From positions 124,001 to 188,000 of the forward strand of contig DAHUYN010000001.1 of assembly GCA_027315165.1 (NCBI GenBank): a DNA stretch of 64,000 nucleotides. The letters run 5' to 3'. The notes beneath the pieces are model-generated. The model had not been told where the DNA came from. It saw only the letters and a program-made list of their open reading frames with translations, and ran no database searches. A program made the translations under genes and the position numbers. Shown here in pieces: positions 28,914-38,395 of this stretch (positions are counted from its first letter, which is position 1; each line of letters begins with the position of its first letter). Source of the DNA: Thermoplasmata archaeon (GTDB lineage Archaea > Thermoplasmatota > Thermoplasmata > Lutacidiplasmatales > UBA184).

Positions 28914-30299
28914 TCAGCGGGACCGCGGGAGCGGCGGCGGAGCGGACTCCGGTTCCGGCACCGGGCCCCCCTCTGCGGGGGAGCGGGTCGGCGCCACCGT
29001 CGAGGGCCTCGCGTAGCCCTCCTCGGTGCTGAGCGAGATGAGATCGGAGGCGATGTCCGCCCACGGACGATCGGCCGGGGACTCGCGGGCCTCGATCCTC
29101 GGGGGTTGTAGCAGTAGCCACGCCGTCATCGCGACGTTCGTCCCCACGATGAGCAGGAGCGCGGGGAGGAATAGCCTCGAGACGGCCGGCGAGTACTCGA
29201 GTGCGACGAGGAGGAGCACCGCCGAGGTGAGGCCGCGGCCGTACGAGGCCGCGACCGGCTGGGTCCAGGCCCTCGGAACCGTCTCCGCGCGCGTCACGAT
29301 CGGGAAGATGAGGCGGCGGGCGAGGAGGAGCGCGAGGACGAGGCCGATGAGAGCGAGCCCGACGATCCACCCCGGGTTCGCGAGGGTCACGATCATGCCG
29401 ATCAGGAAGAGGAAGAACGCCCGAAGCACGAACGCGATCTCGACCTCGACCTTCCTTAGGTCGTCCGCAAGACGGAACGGCCGCGTGCGCCGGAGGTAGC
29501 GTCGGACGAGCTCCTCGTTCCCGAGCACGACCCCGAAGACGAGGGCGGCGAGGATCCCGGACCCGCCCAGCGACTCGGTGACGGCGTAGACGACGAAGAG
29601 GAAGCCGAGCGTCGCGAGGGCGGCGAAGGGTCGGTCCTGCCACTCGTAGAGGAAGAGAAGCCAGATGAGCCCGGCCGCAAAGCCGATCGCGATCCCGACC
29701 GGCAGCGGGAGGACGAGCGAGGCGGTCAGGTTCAGGGCGAGCGAGGGGAGGGACGGCGCGGCGAGCGCGAGCACGGTCGTGACCGAGATGACCGCGAGCG
29801 CGTCCTCGATCGCGGCGTCGATGTGGAGCAGGCTCCTCAACCCGGGCGCGAGCCTCAGGCGATTGGCGAGCGGGATGATCACCGCGCCCGAGGTACATCC
29901 GAGGGCGGTCGCGAAGAGGAGCGACAGGATCGGGTGGCTGGGGAAGAGGAACAGGTAGGAGACGACGAACAGCAGCGCCGCGCTCACCGTGTAGGTCGCG
30001 GCGGCGAAGACGATCGCGGAGGAGGCGAACGGCCGGACCCGGGCGAGCCTCAGGTCGATGCCGGCGTCGAAGAGGATCAGAACGAGCGCGGTCGCCCCGA
30101 GCACCGGTGCGATGACGAGGAGGGACGACGGCGCGAGGAGGCCGAGGAGCGGGCCGGCGAGGACCCCGAGTCCGATGAGCCAGAGGACATCCGGAATGCG
30201 GAAGCGGCTCGCGAGCCAGTCCGCCCCGAAGCCGACGAGGAGCGTTACACCGAGAAGGAGGACCAGGAGGCTGGTCCCCGCCAGCGTGAGGATCGACAT
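28914..30299 (-). CDS. cation:proton antiporter (CPA/Kef-NhaP type)
   Basis: About 12 TM segments; LLVIAPVLGATALVLILFDAGIDLRL, DAAIEDALAVISVTTVLAL. Confidence 0.88.
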   Translation of the reverse strand: MSILTLAGTSLLVLLLGVTLLVGFGADWLASRFRIPDVLWLIGLGVLAGPLLGLLAPSSLLVIAPVLGATALVLILFDAGIDLRLARVRPFASSAIVFAAATYTVSAALLFVVSYLFLFPSHPILSLLFATALGCTSGAVIIPLANRLRLAPGLRSLLHIDAAIEDALAVISVTTVLALAAPSLPSLALNLTASLVLPLPVGIAIGFAAGLIWLLFLYEWQDRPFAALATLGFLFVVYAVTESLGGSGILAALVFGVVLGNEELVRRYLRRTRPFRLADDLRKVEVEIAFVLRAFFLFLIGMIVTLANPGWIVGLALIGLVLALLLARRLIFPIVTRAETVPRAWTQPVAASYGRGLTSAVLLLVALEYSPAVSRLFLPALLLIVGTNVAMTAWLLLQPPRIEARESPADRPWADIASDLISLSTEEGYARPSTVAPTRSPAEGGPVPEPESAPPPLPRSR

Positions 30300-30824
30300 A
30301 CGGCCCTGCTGCCTGGATGCGTGCTCGAGTCCCCTCGCTCGAAGCCGGCCACACTGGCCGCGACTCCGCCGCGCCGCACCGGATCTCGCCCGCCGCCCGG
30401 TTCGAAGGGAGGTGCTCCGAGTACAAAGACGCGCCCCCTACACCGGTCCGGGGACTGTCGATAGAGGCTCGCAGGTGTGGGAGCGCGACACCGGACCGGT
30501 GTGTCCCCGCCCGCCCAGACCGCGCGGAGGTCGACGAGACGCCGTCGACCGGGTCTACCCCGGGTGCCGATGAGGGGCCAAGAGCTCGGGTCTCGAGCCT
30601 CCCGCCACCCCGACGTGACTGGGGAGCGGGCCGGCGAGAGCGTCAGCCCGCCCCGCCACCCTCGAGACGGGGCGAGCGCGCCACCGCGTGGCCCGACGCA
30701 CCGTCGGCGGGAAGTAGAGCCCTCGTGGAACGGGAGGGTTCGACAACCGCGGCGGGCTCCGCGGCCGACGTCGGAGGTGCCACCTGGCTGAGGTATATTG
30801 CCGGGGCGTGTCGGACCCACCTCT

Positions 30825-31577
30825 ATGGCGCCACGGGCGGAGCGACGGGTCTCCGCCGCCCTGTTCGACCTGGACGACACGCTTTACGATCACAGCTTCG
30901 CCCTCGAGAGCGCGGTGGCGGAGCTCCAGAAGCAGGATCCTCGTCTCTTGGCGGTGCCGCTCGGAGTGCTGGTGTCGAACGACCAGGCGGTCCTTCGCGA
31001 CGTCCACAGGAGCCTGGTCCTTCCGAAGAAGGTCACGTTGCCGGAGAGCCGAGTCCTCCGGATGCTCCGGCTGTACGAGTCCCTCGGCATCGAGCTCTCG
31101 GGGTCCGAAGCCCGACGGCTCAGCGAGCTCCGAAGGGCGGCCTACCTCGAGAGCGAACGGCCCGTACCGGGGGCGAGAAGCCTGCTCGAGGAGCTGCGAT
31201 CCCGGCGCGTGCATGTCGGCATCGTCTCGAACAATCTCCTCGCCGAGCAGAAGGGAAAGCTCTCGAGGATCGGCCTTGCGGGACTCTTGGATTCCTTGAC
31301 GGTGTCCGAGGAGGTTCGGGCCCCCAAGCCCGATCCGCAAATCTTCCGACTCGCCCTCCGCCGCTGCGGCCGCCCTCCCGCCGAGGCGGTGGTCGTGGGC
31401 GATTCCTGGAAGGAGGATATCGAGGGCGCGCAGACGGCCGGACTCAACGCCGTCTGGTTCAATCGCCGTCGGGATCCACGGCCGTCGGTAGGAAACCCTG
31501 CGAGGGAGCTCGCCTCCTTCCGGCCGACGGCGAAGGCCGTCGCCACGATCCTGGGCGCGCGCGCTCGTACTGGGTAG
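30825..31577 (+). CDS. HAD-superfamily hydrolase
   Basis: ALFDLDDTLYDHS, VGIVSNN, KPDPQIFRLAL, VVGDSWKEDIEGAQTAGLNAVW; ORF track starts at 30798. Confidence 0.9.
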   Translation: MAPRAERRVSAALFDLDDTLYDHSFALESAVAELQKQDPRLLAVPLGVLVSNDQAVLRDVHRSLVLPKKVTLPESRVLRMLRLYESLGIELSGSEARRLSELRRAAYLESERPVPGARSLLEELRSRRVHVGIVSNNLLAEQKGKLSRIGLAGLLDSLTVSEEVRAPKPDPQIFRLALRRCGRPPAEAVVVGDSWKEDIEGAQTAGLNAVWFNRRRDPRPSVGNPARELASFRPTAKAVATILGARARTG

Positions 31578-31771
31578 GAATCCGCGCCGCACGCGCGCGA
31601 CCGGACTCCCCCCGGGCGAGCTCGGACCCGCCTCGTACGAAAGCGGCGTGGTGTTCCCCAAAGGCTCGGGACCGATGCGGCCGGCACCGCCGGTGCGCTG
31701 ACCCGACGGGCTGGCGTTGAAGCCCTCCTTAGAGCCTTAACTCTCCGGGGGTTCGGCCCTCGGAGGGAACC

Positions 31772-32236
31772 ATGAAGTGGGTTACACGAGAGAAGGCCCG
31801 TGTCGACCGGATCGCCTGCCCTTGGCTGATCAAGAAGTTCGTCGACAAGGAGGCTGAGTTCCTCTACGTGCCCAAAGAAAGGGTCCTGGAAGTCTCGAAG
31901 AAGCAAGGCGCCACGCCGTTCGACGTTCCGGGAGCGGAGCTTCACCACTATGAGGAGAACGGTCAGGCGTTCGTGAGCTTCGACGCGATCATCAAGAAGT
32001 ACCGGCTCACCGACCCTGCGCTCCTGGAGCTCGCGAAGATCGTGCGGGTCGCCGACGGGGGATCGGGCACCGAGGTCGAAGCCGCCGGCCTCGAGGCCGC
32101 GGCGACAGGGTTCCGCCTGATCGCGAAGGACGACCTCGAGAACCAGCGCCTCCAGTTCCCGCTCTACGACGCGCTCTACGCGTACTGCAAGTGGAAGGTC
32201 GAGGAGAAGGGCCAGCTCGAGCACGCGGGTCGCTGA
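31772..32236 (+). CDS. ChrB C-terminal-domain-like protein (chromate resistance-associated)
   Basis: KWVTREKARVDRIACPWLIKKFVDKEAEFLYVP..., GAELHHYEENGQAFVSFDAII. Confidence 0.85.
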   Translation: MKWVTREKARVDRIACPWLIKKFVDKEAEFLYVPKERVLEVSKKQGATPFDVPGAELHHYEENGQAFVSFDAIIKKYRLTDPALLELAKIVRVADGGSGTEVEAAGLEAAATGFRLIAKDDLENQRLQFPLYDALYAYCKWKVEEKGQLEHAGR

Positions 32237-32400
32237 GACGAGCTTTCCCGTCTCCTCCGATACGTGCGCATGAAGCCGGCGACCGAGCTCCGACCCCACC
32301 TCGAATGGTGCGCGGCCCGCGAAGGACCCGGTCTCGAGCGGCTCTTCGCCGGGGTCCGTTCGCCCGCGAAGGGCCGGGTTCGCGAGACCGAGGTGAGGCG

Positions 32401-33324
32401 ATGCGAGAGGTAGGCCGCATCGCCCTTCCGCCGCACCCTCCGGACGGCGAGTTCGACCACGCCGCGGTCGACCCGGCCGGGGACCGGCTGTACGTCGCCC
32501 ATCCCTCCAACGACGCCGTCGAGGTCGTGGGCCTTCGGACTCGAAGCCATCTCCGCTCGCTGAGCGGTCTGCGAGGGGTGGCGGGCGTGTGGGTCGATCC
32601 GCTCTCCCGGCTCCTCTTCACCTCGAACCGGGGCGAGGATACCGTCAGCATCTTCCGGCTCGAGGACGGGCAGGAGTCGGAACGGTTCCGGATCCCGACC
32701 GGGGTCCGACCGAACGGTATGGCCTTCGACCCGCAACGTGGCACCCTCCTGGTCGCGGGCGTCGGCAACCCGAAGCTTCCCAGCGCCCCTCCCACGCTCA
32801 CCTTTGTCGACAGCCGAGACGGGCGACGCCTCGGTCAGGCCGTCGCGCCCGGACGAACACGGTGGGCGCTGTACCATCCCGAGACGGACAGTTTCTACGT
32901 CAACATCGCGGATCCCCCCTCGGTCGTGGTCGTGAGGGCCGGCGACGTTGCGGCCGCGCCCCGAACGATCTCGGTCGGGGCCAAGGGGCCTCACGGGCTT
33001 GAACGGGACCCGGGCGGCCGCCTCCTCTACTGTGCGTGTGATGAGGGACTTCTCTTGAGCCTCGAACCGAAGACGGGCGCCTCACGGGTCGTGGCACCGT
33101 TGGCCGGACCCCCCGACGTTCTCTGGCTGAATGCGAGGCGTTCGCGCTTGTACTGCGCGGTCGGCGAGCCCGGATGCGTCGACGTCTTCGACCTGAATCC
33201 GGTGCGGCGGTTGGCCAGCGTGCCGACCGCAGCGGGTGCACACACGCTGACGGTGGATGAGCGCCGGAACGAAGTGCACGTCTTCCTTCCGGGGTCGCAC
33301 GAGGATCTCGTGCTGGCCGACTGA
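32401..33324 (+). CDS. YncE-like beta-propeller protein
   Basis: Repeated DPAGDRLYVAHPSNDAVEVV / DPLSRLLFTSNRGEDTVSIFRL / PRTLSV-like blades. Confidence 0.8.
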   Translation: MREVGRIALPPHPPDGEFDHAAVDPAGDRLYVAHPSNDAVEVVGLRTRSHLRSLSGLRGVAGVWVDPLSRLLFTSNRGEDTVSIFRLEDGQESERFRIPTGVRPNGMAFDPQRGTLLVAGVGNPKLPSAPPTLTFVDSRDGRRLGQAVAPGRTRWALYHPETDSFYVNIADPPSVVVVRAGDVAAAPRTISVGAKGPHGLERDPGGRLLYCACDEGLLLSLEPKTGASRVVAPLAGPPDVLWLNARRSRLYCAVGEPGCVDVFDLNPVRRLASVPTAAGAHTLTVDERRNEVHVFLPGSHEDLVLAD

Positions 33325-33699
33325 GTCGAAGGGTTGGGGCGGCGACACGGCCGTGCCGCCCCGGTCCGATGTCGAACCGGCACGATCGGAAAGCGGCTCC
33401 GGGAGAACTCTCCGGGAGGCGAGATCGCATCGCGCTGACGACGGCTGGCTCCTCGGGGGTTCACCGGGACGGCCCGCGAGTCGCGTGCGTAGTTCCGGGC
33501 GGGAGCGTGACCTCGAGGAGACCGGGCCGAGCGTGACCCCTCCGGTCGAGAAGGTTGACCCAGATCCCGACGCTCCCCGCTGGCAGGGGGGGCAGCCTGG
33601 AGCCGGAGGCTCGGTTGAGCCCGTCCAGGTCTGCGTGCTCGACGGGATGGGGTGGCGACCGGGCCCAAGACGTCGAGAAGGTGCGATCCTCTGTCGAGA

Positions 33700-33752
33700 A
33701 ACCCCGAGCGGATTCGCCGGCTCCTACCTAAGCTGTGGGATACACTACGGAT
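33700..33752 (-). pseudogene. decayed tRNA-Gln-like fragment
   Basis: 33702-33724 ccccgagcggattcg|ccggctcc equals the 3' half of the tRNA at 35522-35594 with an 11-nt deletion; tacacYacgg also retained. Confidence 0.5.
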
Positions 33753-33947
33753 AGCGACGGGGGGTTCGGAGGGCGCATGACCAGGCTCTTCGCTGGCCCT
33801 CGCCCCGAACTGTTGACCCTGCATCCCGCACCGAACGGGCCGGGCTGACGGGGAAACTCGAATGGTTCCACAGCGTTCCCGGGGAAGGGGGGCGGGCGCG
33901 CATGAGGGCACGCCCGCGAGGAGCGCCGATTCCGCGAAGCGAGCGCG

Positions 33948-34433
33948 TCAGGCGCTCGGCGCGCCAGACCCGGCGCTTCGGGCGGAGCGTTCCAGGTTTC
34001 GGACGATCTTGGCGAGAGCGCTCGACATGACCTTGCGCTCCTCGGCCGTCAACCCGGCGCTCGTCACGCGCCGGAATCGTCGAGTCGCTTCCTCGATCGG
34101 TCGCTTGACCGCGCGACCCCGGTCCGTCAGGTAGAGGTGAACGCGGCGTCGGTCGACGGAGTCTCTGCGTCTCGTGATGAGTCCCGAGGCCACCATGTGG
34201 GAGGCCATCTTCACGACGGTGGGAGCCGTGATCCCTAGCCTCCGAGCGACCTCGATGGGCGTTAGCCCATCTCTCTCGTACAGGGCCCAGAGGATGTGGT
34301 TCTGACCGCCGCGGCCTCCGAATTGCTTCATGATCTCATCGACGGCGGATCTGGACAGCTTCGCCACGCGGACGAAATCGTCCCAAAAGTCAGTGTTCGC
34401 CACGACGGCCCCGCTACCCTCCTGCCGCGCCAA
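33948..34433 (-). CDS. MarR-family transcriptional regulator
   Basis: LTPIEVARRLGITAPTVVKMASHMVASGLITRRRDSVDRRRVHLYLTDRGRAV. Confidence 0.9.
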   Translation of the reverse strand: MARQEGSGAVVANTDFWDDFVRVAKLSRSAVDEIMKQFGGRGGQNHILWALYERDGLTPIEVARRLGITAPTVVKMASHMVASGLITRRRDSVDRRRVHLYLTDRGRAVKRPIEEATRRFRRVTSAGLTAEERKVMSSALAKIVRNLERSARSAGSGAPSA

Positions 34434-34452
34434 CTCTTAAATCCATCTCATA

Positions 34453-34468
34453 CATTAGCCGGCTAATG
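34453..34468. promoter_or_regulatory. perfect 16-bp palindrome, candidate MarR operator
   Basis: CATTAGCCGGCTAATG is its own reverse complement; lies between divergent MarR and epimerase genes. Confidence 0.75.
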
Positions 34469-35344
34469 ATTAGCCGTGCATTGGAAGGGCCAGATCGCGT
34501 TCTCGTCACGGGCGCCACCGGTAAGGTCGGTTCCCACCTCGTTCCTCGTCTTCTGAGCGCGGGCCTGCAGATCCGGGCCCTCGTCCGTCCCGGGCCCAAC
34601 GTCCAAAGACTTCGAGACCAGGGTGCGGAGATCGTGGAGGGAGATCTGCTCCGGCCGGAGTCCCTGGAGTCGGCCTTGCAGGGGGTTGAAACCGTCGTTC
34701 ACCTCGCCGCGTTCTTCCGGGGCGCCACGGCCGAGCAGGCTCGTGAGGTGAACCTGTTCGGTACCGCGGGCTTGGCGGTGGCGGCCCGACAGGCGGGGGT
34801 CACGAACTTCATCTTCGCCAGCACCAGCAACGTCTATCCTCCAGGATTGAACCGCCCCGCACGCGAAAGCGATTCCCCGGGCCCGGAGCCCCCCACTCGT
34901 CCCTACCCCGCCTCCAAAGTGGCGGCCGAGGCGAAGTTGATCGAGTTGGATCGTGCGCAGGGCTTTGGTCTCTGCATCCTCCGACTTGGTTTTGTGTACG
35001 GCGAGGGCGACCGACACGTTTGGGAGATGATGCCGTACGTGGCCGGGTGGAATCCGTCGCGGCGGATGCATTCGGTTCACCACGCCGACGTGGGCCAGGC
35101 GGTGATTCGGGCCCTGTTTCGGGGTCCCCGTGCAGGGAAGGTGTACAACATCGCCGACGACGCTCCCATCACGCTCCTCGAGTTGACGCGACTCGCTCGA
35201 GAGCCGGAGCCGTCCCCCGAGAGATTCACCCCGCCGTTCGACCACTGGGAAGGTCTGTTGGACACACGACGGGCGCGCGAGGAGCTGGGTTTCCGGCCGC
35301 TCTATCCATCGTGCTATTCGGCCTTCGACGCGGGAGCCTTCTAG
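34466..35344 (+). CDS. NAD-dependent epimerase/dehydratase (extended SDR)
   Basis: VLVTGATGKVGSHLVPRLL, VHLAAFFRG, FIFASTSNVYP, RPYPASKVAAE. Confidence 0.92.
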   Translation: MISRALEGPDRVLVTGATGKVGSHLVPRLLSAGLQIRALVRPGPNVQRLRDQGAEIVEGDLLRPESLESALQGVETVVHLAAFFRGATAEQAREVNLFGTAGLAVAARQAGVTNFIFASTSNVYPPGLNRPARESDSPGPEPPTRPYPASKVAAEAKLIELDRAQGFGLCILRLGFVYGEGDRHVWEMMPYVAGWNPSRRMHSVHHADVGQAVIRALFRGPRAGKVYNIADDAPITLLELTRLAREPEPSPERFTPPFDHWEGLLDTRRAREELGFRPLYPSCYSAFDAGAF

Positions 35345-35521
35345 GGCGCGGCGGAGGACTGGGCCGCGATCAGCAGGCGAGAGGGGCACGTATGGGAAGC
35401 ACCGCGTCGGACTGCTTCGCGTGCGGCGCCGCCTCGTGGCTCGGAACTCACCCCGTGTGGGACGAAGGGGAACGACCGAGGCTGGGGGGCGTCAGGGATC
35501 GCCCCAGCCGGATTCGGACAT

Positions 35522-35594
35522 TAGCCCCGAGCGGATTCGAACCGCTGTCGCCGGCTCCAAAGGCCAGCATGCTTGGCCACTACACCACGGGGCT
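35522..35594 (-). tRNA. tRNA-Gln(TTG)
   Basis: Cloverleaf on minus strand: AGCCCCG/CGGGGCT acceptor, CTGGC-CTTTGGA-GCCGG anticodon arm (TTG), AGCGG-TTCGAAT-CCGCT T arm, discriminator A. Confidence 0.93.
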
Positions 35595-35687
35595 GCGAGG
35601 CCCGACCGGGTGCCGATAGAAAAGGACGACTTCCCTCGCGCGGCCGTCTCCCACGAGGCTTATCGGTGGGCGGGGTCTCGCCGGTCG

Positions 35688-37169
35688 ATGCGACGGACGA
35701 AGATCCTCGCCACGCTCGGACCCGCGAGCTTCGACGCGCGGAAGCTCGCCCAGCTCCTCGACGCCGGCGCCAATGCCTTTCGCATCAACTTCTCGCACGG
35801 CAGCGACGCGGAGCACCGCGAGGTCCTCGCGCGCGTGCATCGGCTGGTCGACAAGCGAGAGGACGCCGTGGCGATCGTCGCCGACCTCCAGGGGCCGAAG
35901 ATCCGCGTCGGCGAGGTGACGCCGTCCCCGCGCCGTCTCCTCGAGGGTCGGCGCCTCGTCCTGGACGCTCGGGCCGGCCTCGGCACGGAGGACCGGGTCC
36001 CGGTGTCGATCCCCGGCTTCTCGACCGCGGCCCAGCCGGGGGACCCCGTGCTCATCGGCGATGGATCGATCGAGCTCCTGGTCGAGGAGACGGCCGACAC
36101 CGAGATCGTCACGAGGGTCGTGCACGGCGGGCTCCTGACGTCCCACGCGGGGCTCTACCTCCCGCGCGCGAAGCTCCGCACGGGGGTCCTCGGCGCGAAG
36201 GACCGAGCGGACATGGCCATCGCGATCGCAGGCGGGGTCGACTTCATCGCGCTCTCGTTCGTTCGAGAGGCGCGCGACATCCGCGAGGCGAGGGCGCTCC
36301 TCCATCGGCTCCCGCAAGGGGCCAAGGTCGGGATCATCGCGAAGATCGAGCGGGCCGAGGCGCTCCAGAGGGCCGAGAGCATCCTCGCCGCCTCCGACGG
36401 GATCATGGTGGCGCGCGGCGACCTCGGCATCGAGGTTCCGCTCGAGCGGCTCGCGCTCGAGCAGAAGCGGCTCGTGGCCCAGGCGAACGCCGCCGGCCGC
36501 TTTGCCATCGTCGCCACGCAGATGCTGCTCAGCATGGTCTCGGCCCCGCGGCCGACCCGGGCCGAGGCGACGGACGTCGCGAACGCGGTGCTCGACGGCG
36601 CGGACGCCGTCATGCTCTCGGAGGAGTCGGCGATCGGCCAGTTCCCGGTCGAGGCCGTCTCCTGGCTCGATCGGATCTGCGGGGCGACGGAATCGGCGAT
36701 GCTCCGCGGTGAGGTTCGCTCCGCTCCCGCGACGGGCGCGGGCCCGTCGCTCGAGCGCGCGGTCGCGGAGGCCGCGGTCCACCTGGCCCGGGAACTGCGG
36801 GCCGCCGCGATCGTGACCCCGACGCACTCGGGGCGGACCGCCAGTCTGGTCGCCGCGCTTCGGCCGGCGGCCCCGATCGTGGCCCTGAGCTCACGGGGGG
36901 AGACGCGACGCCGGCTCGCGCTCGTCTGGGGCGCCACGAGCCGACCGGTCCCTTCCCATCTCCCGCTCCCGGAGCTCCGCCGGGCCGCGCGGGCGTCGGC
37001 CGTCTCGGCGCTCGCCGTCGGGCCCCGCGACCGGCTCGTCCTCACCGCGGGCTATCCCGTCGAGGGTCGGCCGACGAATCTCGTGACGGTCCTCGACGGC
37101 GAGGAGATAGAGCCGCGCGCCCCGACCCCCAAGCGCCGGCGAGGGGCCGCTACCCCTCGGTCGGCGTGA
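35688..37169 (+). CDS. pyk: pyruvate kinase
   Basis: RRTKILATLGPASFDARKL, RINFSHG, ADLQGPKIRVG, IAKIERAEAL, MVARGDLGIEVPLERL, ATQMLLSMVSAPRPTRAEATDVANAVLDGADAVMLSEESAIGQFPVEAV. Confidence 0.96.
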   Translation: MRRTKILATLGPASFDARKLAQLLDAGANAFRINFSHGSDAEHREVLARVHRLVDKREDAVAIVADLQGPKIRVGEVTPSPRRLLEGRRLVLDARAGLGTEDRVPVSIPGFSTAAQPGDPVLIGDGSIELLVEETADTEIVTRVVHGGLLTSHAGLYLPRAKLRTGVLGAKDRADMAIAIAGGVDFIALSFVREARDIREARALLHRLPQGAKVGIIAKIERAEALQRAESILAASDGIMVARGDLGIEVPLERLALEQKRLVAQANAAGRFAIVATQMLLSMVSAPRPTRAEATDVANAVLDGADAVMLSEESAIGQFPVEAVSWLDRICGATESAMLRGEVRSAPATGAGPSLERAVAEAAVHLARELRAAAIVTPTHSGRTASLVAALRPAAPIVALSSRGETRRRLALVWGATSRPVPSHLPLPELRRAARASAVSALAVGPRDRLVLTAGYPVEGRPTNLVTVLDGEEIEPRAPTPKRRRGAATPRSA

Positions 37170-38395
37170 CCCCGCGCCCTTCGACGACGCCGCCGCGCCG
37201 GGGCGGCGCCCGGCTGGCCGGAACGAGGGCGAGGAGCGGCAGGAGGATGAGCATGAGGGCGGCGGCGAAGGCCCAGGCGGCCGTGTAGCCGAAGGCCTCG
37301 ACGACGAACCCGAACGTGACGGCGATCGCACCGCCGAGGATGACCTGGATCGAGTTGACGACACCGACCCCGAGGGCCAACCCCTCTCCCCCGGACTCGG
37401 GCAGGTAGGTCGGGATCAGGTAGAGGACCGCGAACACCGCCCCGTCGGCGAACCCGAGGAGGAGCATCGCGACGACGAGCGGGCCGAGCGCGAGGAACGG
37501 GATGAGCAGGACGAGGAGCGCCGAGGCGGCCGCGAAGACGAGGGCCACGACCCTCCGGTCGCCGCCCCGCTCGGCGAGCCAGCCGCCGAGGGGTCCTCCC
37601 GGGAACGAGACCAGGACGACCGCGGCAGAGAGGAGGGCCGCGAGGCCCGTGCCCCAGCCGGGATGGACGTCGTGGCCGTACTTCACGAAGTACTGCGCGA
37701 CGATGTAGAGGCCGCCCCAGAACCCCGTGAGCGCGACCGAGAGCGCCCAGATCGACCGGGAGAAGACTACGGCGCGCCCGCGTCGCATCAGCTCCGACAG
37801 AGCGGGGGCGGGTCGTCTCCGGATCGCGGGAGGGAGCAGCACGGCCGCGAGCCCGGTCGACGCGAGGAGCCCGAGGCCCCCGATGGCGAGCGCGGGACCC
37901 CAGCCGAGGACGGCTCCGACGTAGGCCGCCCCGACGAGCCCGAGCGCCCCGCCGACGCTGAAGCCGCCGTTGTAGAACCCGATCACGGCGCCCCTCTGTC
38001 CGGCGGGGAAGTACGAGGCGACGAGGCTCAGCGCCGGGGAGAAGAAGAACGCCGCGCCGATCCCGGCGACGAACCGAAGGCCGGCAAGCCACGTCCAGCT
38101 CGGGGCCGCGAACGCGAGCGCGTCGCACCCCCCCAGGACCGTGAGGCCCACGAGCGAGACGGACCGGGCCCCGTACCGGATCGAGGCGAATCCCGCGGGG
38201 ACCTGGAAGAGGCCGACACCGAGGAGGAAGGCCCCGAGGACGAGCCCCAGCTCGGCGGCGTTCGCCGAGAGCGACGTCCCGATCCGCGGCAGCACGGCCC
38301 CGATGTCGTACCAGTTGACCGCGTAGACGATGCGCGCGACGAACAGCGCCGCGACGGCCGAACGCCGTTGGGACCGGGAGAGCTCCGTGGCCCGG
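37150..38395 (-). CDS. MFS transporter
   Basis: About 12 TM segments (VYAVNWYDIGAVLPRIGTSLSANAAELGLVLGAFLLGVGLFQVPAGFASIRYG); no clear in-frame start codon, 5' end approximate. Confidence 0.8.

Noticed and set aside
28795-30426. 543-aa minus-strand ORF
   Set aside because: Alternative frame over the cation antiporter, whose 461-aa frame has clear TM segments
30488-30502. acaccggAccggtgt inverted repeat, considered as an operator
   Set aside because: Short arms, over 300 nt from the next start codon, no adjacent regulator; not distinguishable from chance
33336-33362. ggggcggc...gccgcccc hairpin just after the YncE-like gene, considered as a terminator
   Set aside because: No U-tract; archaeal terminators are normally T-rich, and such hairpins are common by chance at this GC
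33027-33911. 294-aa minus-strand ORF spanning the YncE-like 3' end and the intergenic gap
   Set aside because: Mostly antisense to a real gene and no recognisable domain in the intergenic part
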